8,326 bases of DNA, taken from NCBI GenBank assembly GCA_003530935.1, contig DPEO01000002.1, positions 6,270 through 14,595 on the forward strand, in the 5' to 3' direction. The position numbers and the translations under genes are program-made. Source of the stretch: Desulfomicrobiaceae bacterium (GTDB lineage: Bacteria; Desulfobacterota; Desulfovibrionia; Desulfovibrionales; Desulfomicrobiaceae). Numbering within the stretch: position 1 is the first letter of the stretch; each line of letters opens with the position of its first letter. Below, piece after piece: positions 1 to 5,980 of the stretch. Under the pieces are notes generated by a model that did not search any database, was not told the DNA's origin, and saw only the letters and a list, made by a program, of their open reading frames with translations.

Positions 1-871
1 GTGCCTCAAGGAGTATGGTAAAAATAATCGCCGAGATCACGGAGCCGGAGAGAGACCCCATGCCGCCAAGATAGACCATCACCATGCATTCGGTAGACTT
101 GAGAATGCCGAAGGAGTTGGGATTGATGTAGCCGAGGATATGGGCAAAGAGCCCGCCGGCGATCCCCGCGAGCCCACTGGAGAACATGAATGCCACGAGC
201 TTCATGCGGTTGGTGTCCACGCTCATGATTTCGGCGGCCACTTCATCCTGTTTGATGGCGATGATGGCCTTACCATAGGTGGAGGACATGAGTCTGCGGA
301 TGGCGGCGATGGAGAGCACGGTAAAAAGGCCCACCCAGAAGAGCATCCAGGGAGCGTCAAAAGTATCTTCCATGGCGAAGAGGATCTTCTTCATGCCCAT
401 GAACCCTCTTGGACCGCCGATGCTTTCAATATTGATGATCGTGCTTACGATGATGTAATTTGCTGCGATGGTAATGATCGCTAGATAGTCGTCTCGGGTT
501 TTGAAGGACGGAATTGCGACGACAATGCCTGTAATGGCTGCAGCGATGCCACCGATGAGCAGTACGATGGGAAAGACGAGAATGGTCATTTCCGGAGGAA
601 GCAGCTCCAGGCCGAAATTTTTAGCGTTGGTAAAGAGCGTGATATTGAGAATAGAAGAGACGTAGGCGCCGACAGCCATGAACCCTGCGTGGCCGCAGGC
701 AAATTCTCCCATATAGCCGTTGACGATGTTGAGGCTGCTGGAAAGGATGATATTGACCCCGATGAACATGAGGACTGTTTGGACATATCCATCGATGACG
801 CCCTGGTGGGCGAGGCCAAGAACGACCGCAAGACCCAGGATCGTCAGGAGTGGGGCGGAAGCACGCTGCAT
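1..871 (-). CDS. livM: Branched-chain amino acid ABC transporter permease, LivM family (3' end cut by window edge)
   Basis: Inner-membrane permease subunit of a LIV-type (hydrophobic amino acid) ABC importer, pairing with LivH. I read this frame by hand: it is open from an ATG at 871 to the left edge, giving 290 residues with no stop. Family signs are the N-terminal stretch LNIVNGYMGEFACGHAGFMAVGAY (residues 48-70, the LivM counterpart of the LivH motif), the loop PSFKTRDDYLAIITIA (121-136), the cytoplasmic coupling-helix segment around KQDEVAAEIMSVD (207-219) and the late segment VYLGGMGSLSG (266-276). Several hydrophobic membrane segments alternate along the chain. An AGGAG ribosome binding site (878-882) lies 6 bases before the ATG, and only 15 bases separate it from the livH stop, so the two are surely cotranscribed. 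The extreme C-terminus is missing, and livG and livF would be expected to follow off the left edge. The family call is firm; amino acid specificity cannot be read from the sequence. Confidence 0.93.
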   Translation of the reverse strand, partial: MQRASAPLLTILGLAVVLGLAHQGVIDGYVQTVLMFIGVNIILSSSLNIVNGYMGEFACGHAGFMAVGAYVSSILNITLFTNAKNFGLELLPPEMTILVFPIVLLIGGIAAAITGIVVAIPSFKTRDDYLAIITIAANYIIVSTIINIESIGGPRGFMGMKKILFAMEDTFDAPWMLFWVGLFTVLSIAAIRRLMSSTYGKAIIAIKQDEVAAEIMSVDTNRMKLVAFMFSSGLAGIAGGLFAHILGYINPNSFGILKSTECMVMVYLGGMGSLSGSVISAIIFTILLEA

Positions 872-886
872 GAAAGACTCCTGGCG

Positions 887-1795
887 TTAGATTTTGGTTG
901 TACCAGCAACGCCGAAGATGCCGGTAGGTTTCTTGTATAAAATCACGAGGAGGATGGTGAATGCAATGAGTTCCCGGTAGGTGGACGGAAAGAATGCGAC
1001 CACCAAAATTTCCACGAATCCCAAGAGGAATCCTCCAACGAAAGCGCCGCGAATATCGCCGATGCCGCCGACTACTGCGGAAATGAATGCCTTCCATCCT
1101 ACGATAGCGCCCATGTAGGGGTCCAAAACCGGGTAGGAGAGAGCAAAAAGCAGACCTGCCAGCCCGGCAAAGGAAGATCCCAACACGAAGGTGAAGACAA
1201 TGACGGTGTCGAGAGGAATACCCATGAGCGGGATCGCGAATTTGTCATAGGAGATGGCCCGCATGGCCATGCCTGTTTTAGTTCGGGTGACCACGAACTG
1301 GAGAAAGAGGAAAACCAGTATAGCGCAGGCGATGACCGCGATCTTTTGATTGGTAAGACTCACCGGGCCGATGGTGTAGATGGATTTATCCAAAAGTTGG
1401 GGGAAGCTTTTGCGGCTGGCACCGAGGATGGCGAGATTCCCGTTTTCCAGAATGAGGCCGCACATGAGGGCGGTGATCACGACGTAGAGCCGATGAGCCC
1501 CTTTCCGCCGTAAGGGGCGGTAGGCAATGCGTTCTAGGGAAACACCGACCAATGCGGTCAAAATCATCGTCAATGGGATGGTGAGTGCCAGGGCCGTAGC
1601 CGGCGACACGGCATTGCCTAAAAAAAACGTGGCCACGAAAAAGGCGATATACGCGCCTACCATGAAGATGTCGCCATGGGCGAAGTTGATGAGGCGCAGC
1701 ACGCCGTACACCAACGTGTAGCCCAAGGCGATGAGCGAGTAGAAACTCCCCCACTGCAATGCGTTGAAGAAATTTTGCAAAATGGAATCGAACAC
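887..1795 (-). CDS. livH: Branched-chain amino acid ABC transporter permease, LivH family
   Basis: Second membrane permease subunit of the LIV-type importer, 302 residues, the usual family length. The diagnostic LivH segment LINFAHGDIFMVGAY is at residues 35-49, followed by hydrophobic membrane segments. Further on come the cytoplasmic segment TGMAMRAISYDKFAIPLMGI, expected to contact the ATPases, and GAIVGWKAFISAVVGGIGDIRGA, which is typical of the family. The start is a GTG (1793-1795), supported by a strong AAGGAGG site at 1800-1806. The gene lies between the hairpin downstream of livK and livM, 15 bases before the latter. The coupling segment reads YDKFAIPLMGI, where many homologues have an NPEAARLMGI-like sequence (from memory). 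This looks like lineage variation, because length and frame are intact. Substrate is inferred from family only. Confidence 0.95.
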   Translation of the reverse strand: MFDSILQNFFNALQWGSFYSLIALGYTLVYGVLRLINFAHGDIFMVGAYIAFFVATFFLGNAVSPATALALTIPLTMILTALVGVSLERIAYRPLRRKGAHRLYVVITALMCGLILENGNLAILGASRKSFPQLLDKSIYTIGPVSLTNQKIAVIACAILVFLFLQFVVTRTKTGMAMRAISYDKFAIPLMGIPLDTVIVFTFVLGSSFAGLAGLLFALSYPVLDPYMGAIVGWKAFISAVVGGIGDIRGAFVGGFLLGFVEILVVAFFPSTYRELIAFTILLVILYKKPTGIFGVAGTTKI

Positions 1796-1860
1796 AGGGC
1801 CTCCTTGGGGCGTGATGAGACGCGGGGGCCTTCGTTACGAGGAAGCGCCGCAAAAGGCAA

Positions 1861-1890
1861 CGTGGCCCGGAAGCGCTCTTCCGGGCCACG
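1861..1890 (-). terminator. Hairpin between livK and livH: intrinsic terminator or attenuator
   Basis: There is a perfect 13-bp inverted repeat (arms 1861-1873 and 1878-1890) with a 4-base loop. It starts 9 bases beyond the livK stop codon in the direction of transcription. On the minus strand the hairpin is followed by TTGCCTTTTG, a moderate T-rich stretch. Position and strength suggest partial termination after livK with some read-through into livHM, a common way to make more binding protein than permease. It could equally protect the 3' end of the livK transcript from exonucleases. Confidence 0.8.
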
Positions 1891-1899
1891 AAAGCTGCA

Positions 1900-3060
1900 T
1901 TACGGACACACCGATTCAGCAAAGGTGAACTGGCCGTCTTCGGCGATTTTCACCACCACGGCACACTTGATGGGATCGCCCTGGTCATCGAATTTCATGT
2001 TGCCGGTGACCCCTTTGAATTCCTTGATGGCGGCCATGGCGTCGCGGATGGCCTTGCGGTCCTTGCGCACATTGCCGGTGAGCTTCCCGGCGTCCTGAAT
2101 GGCGGTGAGCACGATGCGGGTGGCGTCCCAGGTGAGGGCCGCCACGTCGTCCGGGGCGTAGCCGTACTTGGCGGTGTAGCGGTCGATGAAGACTTTGGTG
2201 TCTCCCTTGGCGCCTGCAGCGGCGTAGTGGGTGGAGAAATACTGACCGACACAGTCCTTGCCGCACAGGGGCATGAGCTCGGCGCTTCCCCAGGCGTCCG
2301 AACCCATGAAGGGCCCTTTCCAGCCCAGGTCGTGGGCCTGCTTCACGATGAGGGCCACTTCGTTGTAGTTGTCCGGCAGGAAGATCACGTCGGGATTGGA
2401 GGCGATGATCTTGGTGAGCTGGGCGCTGAAGTCCTGATCCTTGCTGGAGTAGGATTCAAAGGCGGTGATGCTGCCCTGACCGTTCTTCTTCTCGAACTCG
2501 GTGCGGAAGATTTCGGCCAGGCCCTTGGAGTAGTCGTTGTCCAGGGCGAAGAGCACGGCTGCGGACTTGGCGCCGAACTGCTTCTTCACGAAATCCACGG
2601 CGATGGGGCCCTGGAACGGGTCCAGGAAGGCGGCGCGGAACACCCAGGGACGGTCCTTGGTGGTGTCCGGATTGGTGGACCAGGGGGAGATCATGGGCGT
2701 TTCGTTGTCATTGGCCACCTGGCCGGCAGGGATGGCCTGCTTGCTGGAATTGGGGCCTACGATGGCGAGTACCTCGTTTTGCTCGATGAGCTTGAGGGCC
2801 GCGGCTACCGCGGATTCTGCTTTGGATTCATTGTCTTCGTAGATGAATTCCAGCTGGTACTTTTTGCCGCCCACCTCGAGGCCGCCCTTGCTGTTGATCT
2901 CCTCCTTGAGCATTTCGGCGGCGAACTTGGACGCTTCGCCCACCTTGGGGATGTCGCCGGTGAGCGGGATGTTGAAGCCGATCTTGATGGTTTCCGCCAG
3001 GGCGCTGCCAGCAAACAGCATGGCACTGAGCATGGCTCCGAGCACGAAGGATCTTTTCAC
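1900..3060 (-). CDS. livK: Branched-chain amino acid ABC transporter periplasmic substrate-binding protein (LivK/LivJ-like)
   Basis: Type I periplasmic binding protein that captures the amino acid ligand and delivers it to LivH/LivM. It has 386 residues. Residues 1-22 are a classic Sec signal peptide (basic MKR, hydrophobic core, ALA cleavage site before Glu23). The mature protein begins ETIKIGFNIPLTGDIPKVGE, the family's N-terminal strand and ligand loop. Other family segments are AIVGPNSSKQAIPAGQVAN (99-117), which contributes to ligand binding, PMISPWSTNP (122-131) and VIFLPDNYNEVALIVKQAHDLG (225-246). Cysteines at 266, 270, 366 and 385 could form disulfides in the periplasm. The start is a GTG at 3058-3060 with GGGAGG at 3066-3071, 5 bases upstream. 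It is the first gene of the minus-strand block, with the hairpin right after it. Actual ligand (Leu/Ile/Val or another small molecule) is not decidable from sequence. Confidence 0.95.
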   Translation of the reverse strand: MKRSFVLGAMLSAMLFAGSALAETIKIGFNIPLTGDIPKVGEASKFAAEMLKEEINSKGGLEVGGKKYQLEFIYEDNESKAESAVAAALKLIEQNEVLAIVGPNSSKQAIPAGQVANDNETPMISPWSTNPDTTKDRPWVFRAAFLDPFQGPIAVDFVKKQFGAKSAAVLFALDNDYSKGLAEIFRTEFEKKNGQGSITAFESYSSKDQDFSAQLTKIIASNPDVIFLPDNYNEVALIVKQAHDLGWKGPFMGSDAWGSAELMPLCGKDCVGQYFSTHYAAAGAKGDTKVFIDRYTAKYGYAPDDVAALTWDATRIVLTAIQDAGKLTGNVRKDRKAIRDAMAAIKEFKGVTGNMKFDDQGDPIKCAVVVKIAEDGQFTFAESVCP

Positions 3061-3109
3061 AGAGACCTCCCGAGTGTTGAAAGGTTACGAGGATGCCGTG
3101 CTCGATAAT

Positions 3110-3250
3110 CGAGACTTTGGCAAAAGAAAAGGGGGAATTGCAGAACTTGTTGTGGTTGGCTGACCAAAATGGGGCGGCCAAGAGGGAGAAATCCGGACCC
3201 CGGGGGGCGACGGGACCGGGAGTGCGGCTCTCTTCCTTGCCAAAGTCTCG
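3110..3250. repeat. Perfect 14-bp inverted repeat pair flanking the core of the divergent promoter region
   Basis: Plus-strand CGAGACTTTGGCAA at 3110-3123 is the exact reverse complement of TTGCCAAAGTCTCG at 3237-3250, with 113 bases between the arms. Read toward the gene it faces, each arm has the same sequence and orientation: about 50 bases before the livK start and about 40 before the gmhA start. That geometry fits a shared regulator site or promoter element better than a hairpin. Termini of a small mobile remnant are the alternative, but I see no flanking direct repeat. Confidence 0.6.
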
Positions 3251-3265
3251 CCTGCGCCCTACAGG
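3237..3265 (+). promoter_or_regulatory. Candidate sigma-70-type promoter for gmhA
   Basis: TTGCCA (3237-3242, five of six to TTGACA) is followed after 17 bases by TACAGG (3260-3265), which matches TATAAT only weakly, three of six. The -35 hexamer lies inside the right arm of the 14-bp inverted repeat. Spacing and position before the gmhA ribosome binding site are good, but the -10 is poor, so this is tentative. Confidence 0.3.
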
Positions 3266-3289
3266 ATGCAGGCCGCCAGGAGGAGGAGT

Positions 3290-3892
3290 ATGGAATCGGA
3301 TCTGCGTTGGATGCACGCTGTCATCGCCCGCCACGCCCATGAAGGGGCTGTGCTGCGGGAGCGATACTTTGCCGCGGCGGCCGGCGACGTGGCTCAAGCC
3401 GCGGCGGCGCTGGCGGCGATTCTGGCCGGCGGCGGCAAGGTGCTGGTGTGCGGCAATGGCGGCAGCGCTGCCGATGCCCAGCATTTGGCTGCAGAGCTGG
3501 TCAATCGTTTTCGCATGGATCGACCTGCCTTGCCGGCCCTTGCCCTGACGGTAGACACCTCGGTGCTCACCGCCGTGGCCAATGACGTCGCCTTCGAGGC
3601 GGTGTTTGCCCGCCAGGTGGAGGCCTTGGGCCAGCCTGGGGACATGCTGGTGGCCATCTCCACCTCAGGACGGAGCCCCAATGTCTTGGCCGCCCTGCGG
3701 GCGGCGCGCGCCCGCGGCATGAGCTGTCTGGGCCTGTGCGGGGTGGACACCCAACACATGGGGCCGCTGTGCCGGCACCTTTTGGCCGTGCCCCATGAAA
3801 GCACCCCTTTGGTGCAGGAAGTCCATATCACCCTGATCCACATGCTGTGCGAGCTGGTGGAACAGGCGCTTTTTTCGCAATCTGCTCCATAA
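3290..3892 (+). CDS. gmhA: D-sedoheptulose-7-phosphate isomerase (phosphoheptose isomerase), SIS domain
   Basis: Cytoplasmic enzyme converting sedoheptulose 7-phosphate to D-glycero-D-manno-heptose 7-phosphate, the first step toward ADP-heptose for the lipopolysaccharide inner core. It has 200 residues, the usual length for GmhA. A helical N-terminus is followed by one SIS domain: VLVCGNGGSAADAQHLAAEL (51-70) with phosphate-binding Ser59 and Glu69, the counterpart of E. coli Glu65; then LTAVANDVAFEAVF (93-106); then AISTSGRSPNV (122-132); and near the end HESTPLVQEVHITLIHMLCE (169-188) with Gln176 and His179 matching the E. coli catalytic pair. An upstream in-frame ATG exists at 3266, but the strong AGGAGGAGGAG site (3278-3288) sits directly before the ATG at 3290, so I choose 3290. 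It is first in an apparent operon with the FmdB-like gene and hemC. The related replication factor DiaA shares the fold, but the active-site residues favour GmhA. Confidence 0.92.
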   Translation: MESDLRWMHAVIARHAHEGAVLRERYFAAAAGDVAQAAAALAAILAGGGKVLVCGNGGSAADAQHLAAELVNRFRMDRPALPALALTVDTSVLTAVANDVAFEAVFARQVEALGQPGDMLVAISTSGRSPNVLAALRAARARGMSCLGLCGVDTQHMGPLCRHLLAVPHESTPLVQEVHITLIHMLCELVEQALFSQSAP

Positions 3893-3906
3893 CCAAGGAG
3901 GACTGT

Positions 3907-4149
3907 ATGCCCATCTATGAATATTGCTGCACGGATTGCGGCAAGGAATTCGAAGAAGTCGTTCTGGGCGAGGCGACGGTGGCGTGCCCGCATTGCGGGA
4001 GCACCAAGGTGAACAAGCTCCTCTCCCGCAGTCATTTTCGCACCGGAGGCCCCATCGTTACGGGAAGCCCGAGCGCCAATGCCATCACCACCCGCGGCAA
4101 GAGCGGCTGTGCGTCCTGCTCGGGCGGCAGCTGCTCCACCTGCCACTAG
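3907..4149 (+). CDS. Small FmdB-family zinc ribbon protein (CxxC_SSSS type)
   Basis: An 80-residue protein opening MPIYEYCCTDCGKEFE, the hallmark of the FmdB/CxxC_SSSS putative regulatory family. A zinc ribbon is formed by C8xxC11 and C27xxC30 (ACPHCGS). A flexible Gly/Ser-rich part follows, then a Cys/Ser tail with two more CxxC pairs (Cys68/71 and Cys76/79). The ATG at 3907 is chosen over an upstream in-frame ATG at 3847, which lies inside gmhA, because AAGGAGGAC (3895-3903) precedes it. The gene begins 14 bases after the gmhA stop and ends 9 bases before hemC, so all three are likely cotranscribed. The family was named after a gene thought to regulate formamidase/amidase expression. Its biochemical role is not established, so I assign none. 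The extra CxxC pairs suggest additional metal or redox chemistry, which is inference. Confidence 0.9.
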   Translation: MPIYEYCCTDCGKEFEEVVLGEATVACPHCGSTKVNKLLSRSHFRTGGPIVTGSPSANAITTRGKSGCASCSGGSCSTCH

Positions 4150-4158
4150 GATCCGCCC

Positions 4159-5091
4159 ATGCAGACCATGCGTATTGCCACCCGCGGCAGCCAATTGGCC
4201 TTATGGCAGGCCCGGCACATCCAAGGCCGCTTGGAAGAGCGCTATCCCGGATTGCGGGTGGAGCTTGCGGTGATCAAAACCCGCGGGGACAAGATCTTGG
4301 ACGTGCCGCTGGCCAAGGTCGGTGGCAAGGGGCTTTTCGTCAAAGAGATCGAAGACGCACTCCTGGCTGGCGCGGCGGACATCGCCGTGCACTCCATGAA
4401 GGACGTGCCGGCCGAGCTGCCCCAAGGCTTGAAGATCGGCGTTATCCCGGAGCGGGAGCAGCCCACGGACACCCTGCTTTCTGTGCAGTATGCAGGGCTG
4501 GACGCCCTGCCGCCGGGGGCGCGGGTTGGCACGAGCAGCTTGCGCCGGCAGACCCAGCTTTGGGCCGTGCGCTCGGACTTGGAGGTGGTCTCTTTGCGGG
4601 GAAACCTCGATACGCGGGTGCGCAAGCTCCATGAGGGGGCCTTCGACGCCATTGTGGTGGCCACGGCAGGGCTGCGCCGCCTTGGGCTTTCTGCCCCGCA
4701 TGCCGAGGAACTTGCCCCGCCGCGCTTCTATCCTGCGGTGGCCCAAGGGGCTCTCGGCATCGAATACCGCAGTGACCGTCCGGAGCTAGACGAGCTCTTG
4801 GGCTTTCTCGACGACCCTGCCTCGCGGGTATGCGTGGAGGCGGAGCGGGCCTTTCTCTTTGCCCTCGACGGCGGTTGCCAGGTGCCCATCGCCGGCCATG
4901 CGGTGCTCGACGAGGCGGGGCGCACGCTCCAGCTCACCGGTCTCGTAGCGGATCTCGCCGGCCAGACCGTGATCTTGCGCAGCGGCACGGCCAAGCTCAA
5001 GGACGCTGCTGCGCTGGGCGCTTCGGTGGCCCAGGAAGTGCTGGACGCCGGAGGACGCGCCATCCTGGAGGCGGTGTACCGCCAGGCATGA
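4159..5091 (+). CDS. hemC: Hydroxymethylbilane synthase (porphobilinogen deaminase)
   Basis: Cytoplasmic tetrapyrrole enzyme that joins four porphobilinogens into hydroxymethylbilane, precursor of heme, siroheme and corrinoids. It has 310 residues, a normal length. It opens RIATRGSQLALWQA (5-18). Next come KTRGDKILDVPLAKVGGKGLFVKEIE (40-65) and AVHSMKDVP (76-84), with catalytic Asp82 corresponding to E. coli Asp84. VGTSSLRRQTQL and LRGNLDTRVRKL are the substrate- and cofactor-binding arginine segments. YPAVAQGALGIEYR follows, and then LDGGCQVPIAGHA with Cys240, the attachment point of the dipyrromethane cofactor. The ATG at 4159 has only a weak AGGAT site overlapping the preceding stop codon; a second ATG at 4168 (Met4) is a possible start. 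It is the last gene of the gmhA operon, followed by a hairpin. In this kind of organism it could feed both heme/siroheme and the cobamide pathway represented by cobT downstream. Confidence 0.96.
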   Translation: MQTMRIATRGSQLALWQARHIQGRLEERYPGLRVELAVIKTRGDKILDVPLAKVGGKGLFVKEIEDALLAGAADIAVHSMKDVPAELPQGLKIGVIPEREQPTDTLLSVQYAGLDALPPGARVGTSSLRRQTQLWAVRSDLEVVSLRGNLDTRVRKLHEGAFDAIVVATAGLRRLGLSAPHAEELAPPRFYPAVAQGALGIEYRSDRPELDELLGFLDDPASRVCVEAERAFLFALDGGCQVPIAGHAVLDEAGRTLQLTGLVADLAGQTVILRSGTAKLKDAAALGASVAQEVLDAGGRAILEAVYRQA

Positions 5092-5136
5092 TCATCGGCC
5101 ATGCCCCCTGGGGTGCATGGGACAAGGGTGCATAAC

Positions 5137-5174
5137 CCAACGGCACTGTCGGACGCTTCCGGCAGTGCCGTTGG
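5137..5174. terminator. Hairpin between convergent hemC and the MBL-fold gene
   Basis: CCAACGGCACTG (5137-5148) pairs perfectly with CAGTGCCGTTGG (5163-5174), and the stem extends inward through a T-G and a C-G pair and GGA/TCC to a CGCT loop. It lies 45 bases after the hemC stop and 33 bases beyond the stop of the opposite gene, so it probably serves both as a bidirectional terminator. Neither side has a clear T-run, so efficiency is uncertain. Confidence 0.7.
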
Positions 5175-5207
5175 TATTGGAGCCGTATGACGGCTTTGGG
5201 GGAGCGA

Positions 5208-5963
5208 TTACTGTCCTGCCGGCACTTCGGTCAGCGCGGCGAAGCGGGGCTCGTGCAGCGGCAGGATGTGGTCGGCCAAGGTCTTGGCCCGCACCAAGGT
5301 GGCATACGCCTCTTCCACGTGGACGTGGGTGCCTGGGGGGATGACTTCCATCTCCATGGCGCGGACGGGTGCCGGTGGGTAGAGATTTTCGAGGATGGTG
5401 CAGAAGCCGCAGATCAAGGCGCTGCCGTGCGGAGTCTCCACCCGAATGGACATCCCCCCCTGAGTGTGGGCCGGAGTATGGATCATGGTGATGCCCGGCA
5501 CAATTTCCGTATCTTCGGTCAACGCAACGATTTGGCCGTTGGCTTCCACCTCTTCGATGTAGTCTTCCAGGTAGCGGAAATCCAGTGGATGTGGATTGTG
5601 GATGCGTTCCAGCTCATGGGCATGCACGTAAAACGTCGCATTGATGCATTTACTGTCATTTTCACAATGATCGTTGTGCAGATGCGTGTGTAAGACAATA
5701 TCGATGTCTTCCGGTTTGAGACCGTAGAGGGCGAGTCCAGACTCGAAGGTATGAATTGGGCCTCCGATGGCCTGCATACGATCTTCGGAAATGATGGGGT
5801 GCATTTCTCCGGTATCCACCAGGATGGTGTGGTCGCCGCCTTCAATATACCAGCAATAAATGGGGATAGTGTAGGGAGTTCCATAGTCGTGCTGGTAGGT
5901 CATCATGCCTTTGTCGAAGACTTTGGTGCCCATGACGATGGGGTGGATACGGTAGGTCATCAT
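5208..5963 (-). CDS. Metallo-beta-lactamase-fold hydrolase, AHL-lactonase-like but with altered metal site
   Basis: An MBL-superfamily protein of 251 residues from the start chosen. Numbered from there: TILVDTGE (46-53) is the early family strand, HTHLHNDH (92-99) contains the HxHxDH zinc motif (His94, His96, Asp98, His99), HTPAHTQGG (162-170) supplies His166, and LPLHEP supplies the last His237. This order and spacing resemble N-acyl homoserine lactonases such as AiiA. However, the segment that in AiiA reads IDASYTKENF is here CGFCTILENL: the metal-bridging Asp aligns with Gly186 and the catalytic Tyr with Thr, although the following Glu-Asn is kept. An AHL role is therefore doubtful and the substrate is unknown. 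The start is ATG 5963 (or the adjacent ATG 5960), with AAGGAG at 5968-5973. A start at 5981 would overlap the cobT stop by one base but lacks a good site. It is last in the cobT operon. Confidence 0.88.
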   Translation of the reverse strand: MMTYRIHPIVMGTKVFDKGMMTYQHDYGTPYTIPIYCWYIEGGDHTILVDTGEMHPIISEDRMQAIGGPIHTFESGLALYGLKPEDIDIVLHTHLHNDHCENDSKCINATFYVHAHELERIHNPHPLDFRYLEDYIEEVEANGQIVALTEDTEIVPGITMIHTPAHTQGGMSIRVETPHGSALICGFCTILENLYPPAPVRAMEMEVIPPGTHVHVEEAYATLVRAKTLADHILPLHEPRFAALTEVPAGQ

Positions 5964-5980
5964 CGTGCTCCTTGATGCCA

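Larger units (their letters stand above)
3061..3289. promoter_or_regulatory. Divergent intergenic region between livK and gmhA
   Basis: This 229-base region holds no credible gene and must carry the promoters for livK (leftward) and the gmhA operon (rightward). It contains a perfect 14-bp inverted repeat (arms 3110-3123 and 3237-3250), a 6-1-6 palindrome CTCGATAATCGAG at 3101-3113 overlapping the left arm, and a GC-rich stretch around 3190-3220. No clear consensus promoter for livK was found; GATTATCG on the minus strand, within the palindrome, is a weak -10 candidate. Confidence 0.6.

Noticed and set aside
2227..3108. A 293-codon open frame on the plus strand opposite livK
   Set aside because: It is antisense to a gene with a clear signal peptide and family motifs. 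Its translation is a Gly/Glu/Val-rich shadow with no recognisable domain, caused by GC-rich third positions.
3224..3240. A possible sigma-54 promoter (GGC followed by TTGC) before gmhA
   Set aside because: The GG and GC elements are separated by 11 bases rather than 10, and the surrounding consensus bases are poor.
3394..4194. A 266-codon open frame on the minus strand across gmhA and the FmdB-like gene
   Set aside because: It spans two well-supported genes and the gap between them, and its Ala/Arg-rich translation matches no family I know.
5100..5118. An imperfect hairpin ATGCCCC/GGGGTGCAT just after hemC
   Set aside because: Short, with a bulge and no T-run; the stronger hairpin at 5137-5174 explains termination better.
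5092..5207. Small open frames in the hemC to MBL intergenic region
   Set aside because: No ribosome binding site or recognisable product, and they overlap the terminator hairpin.
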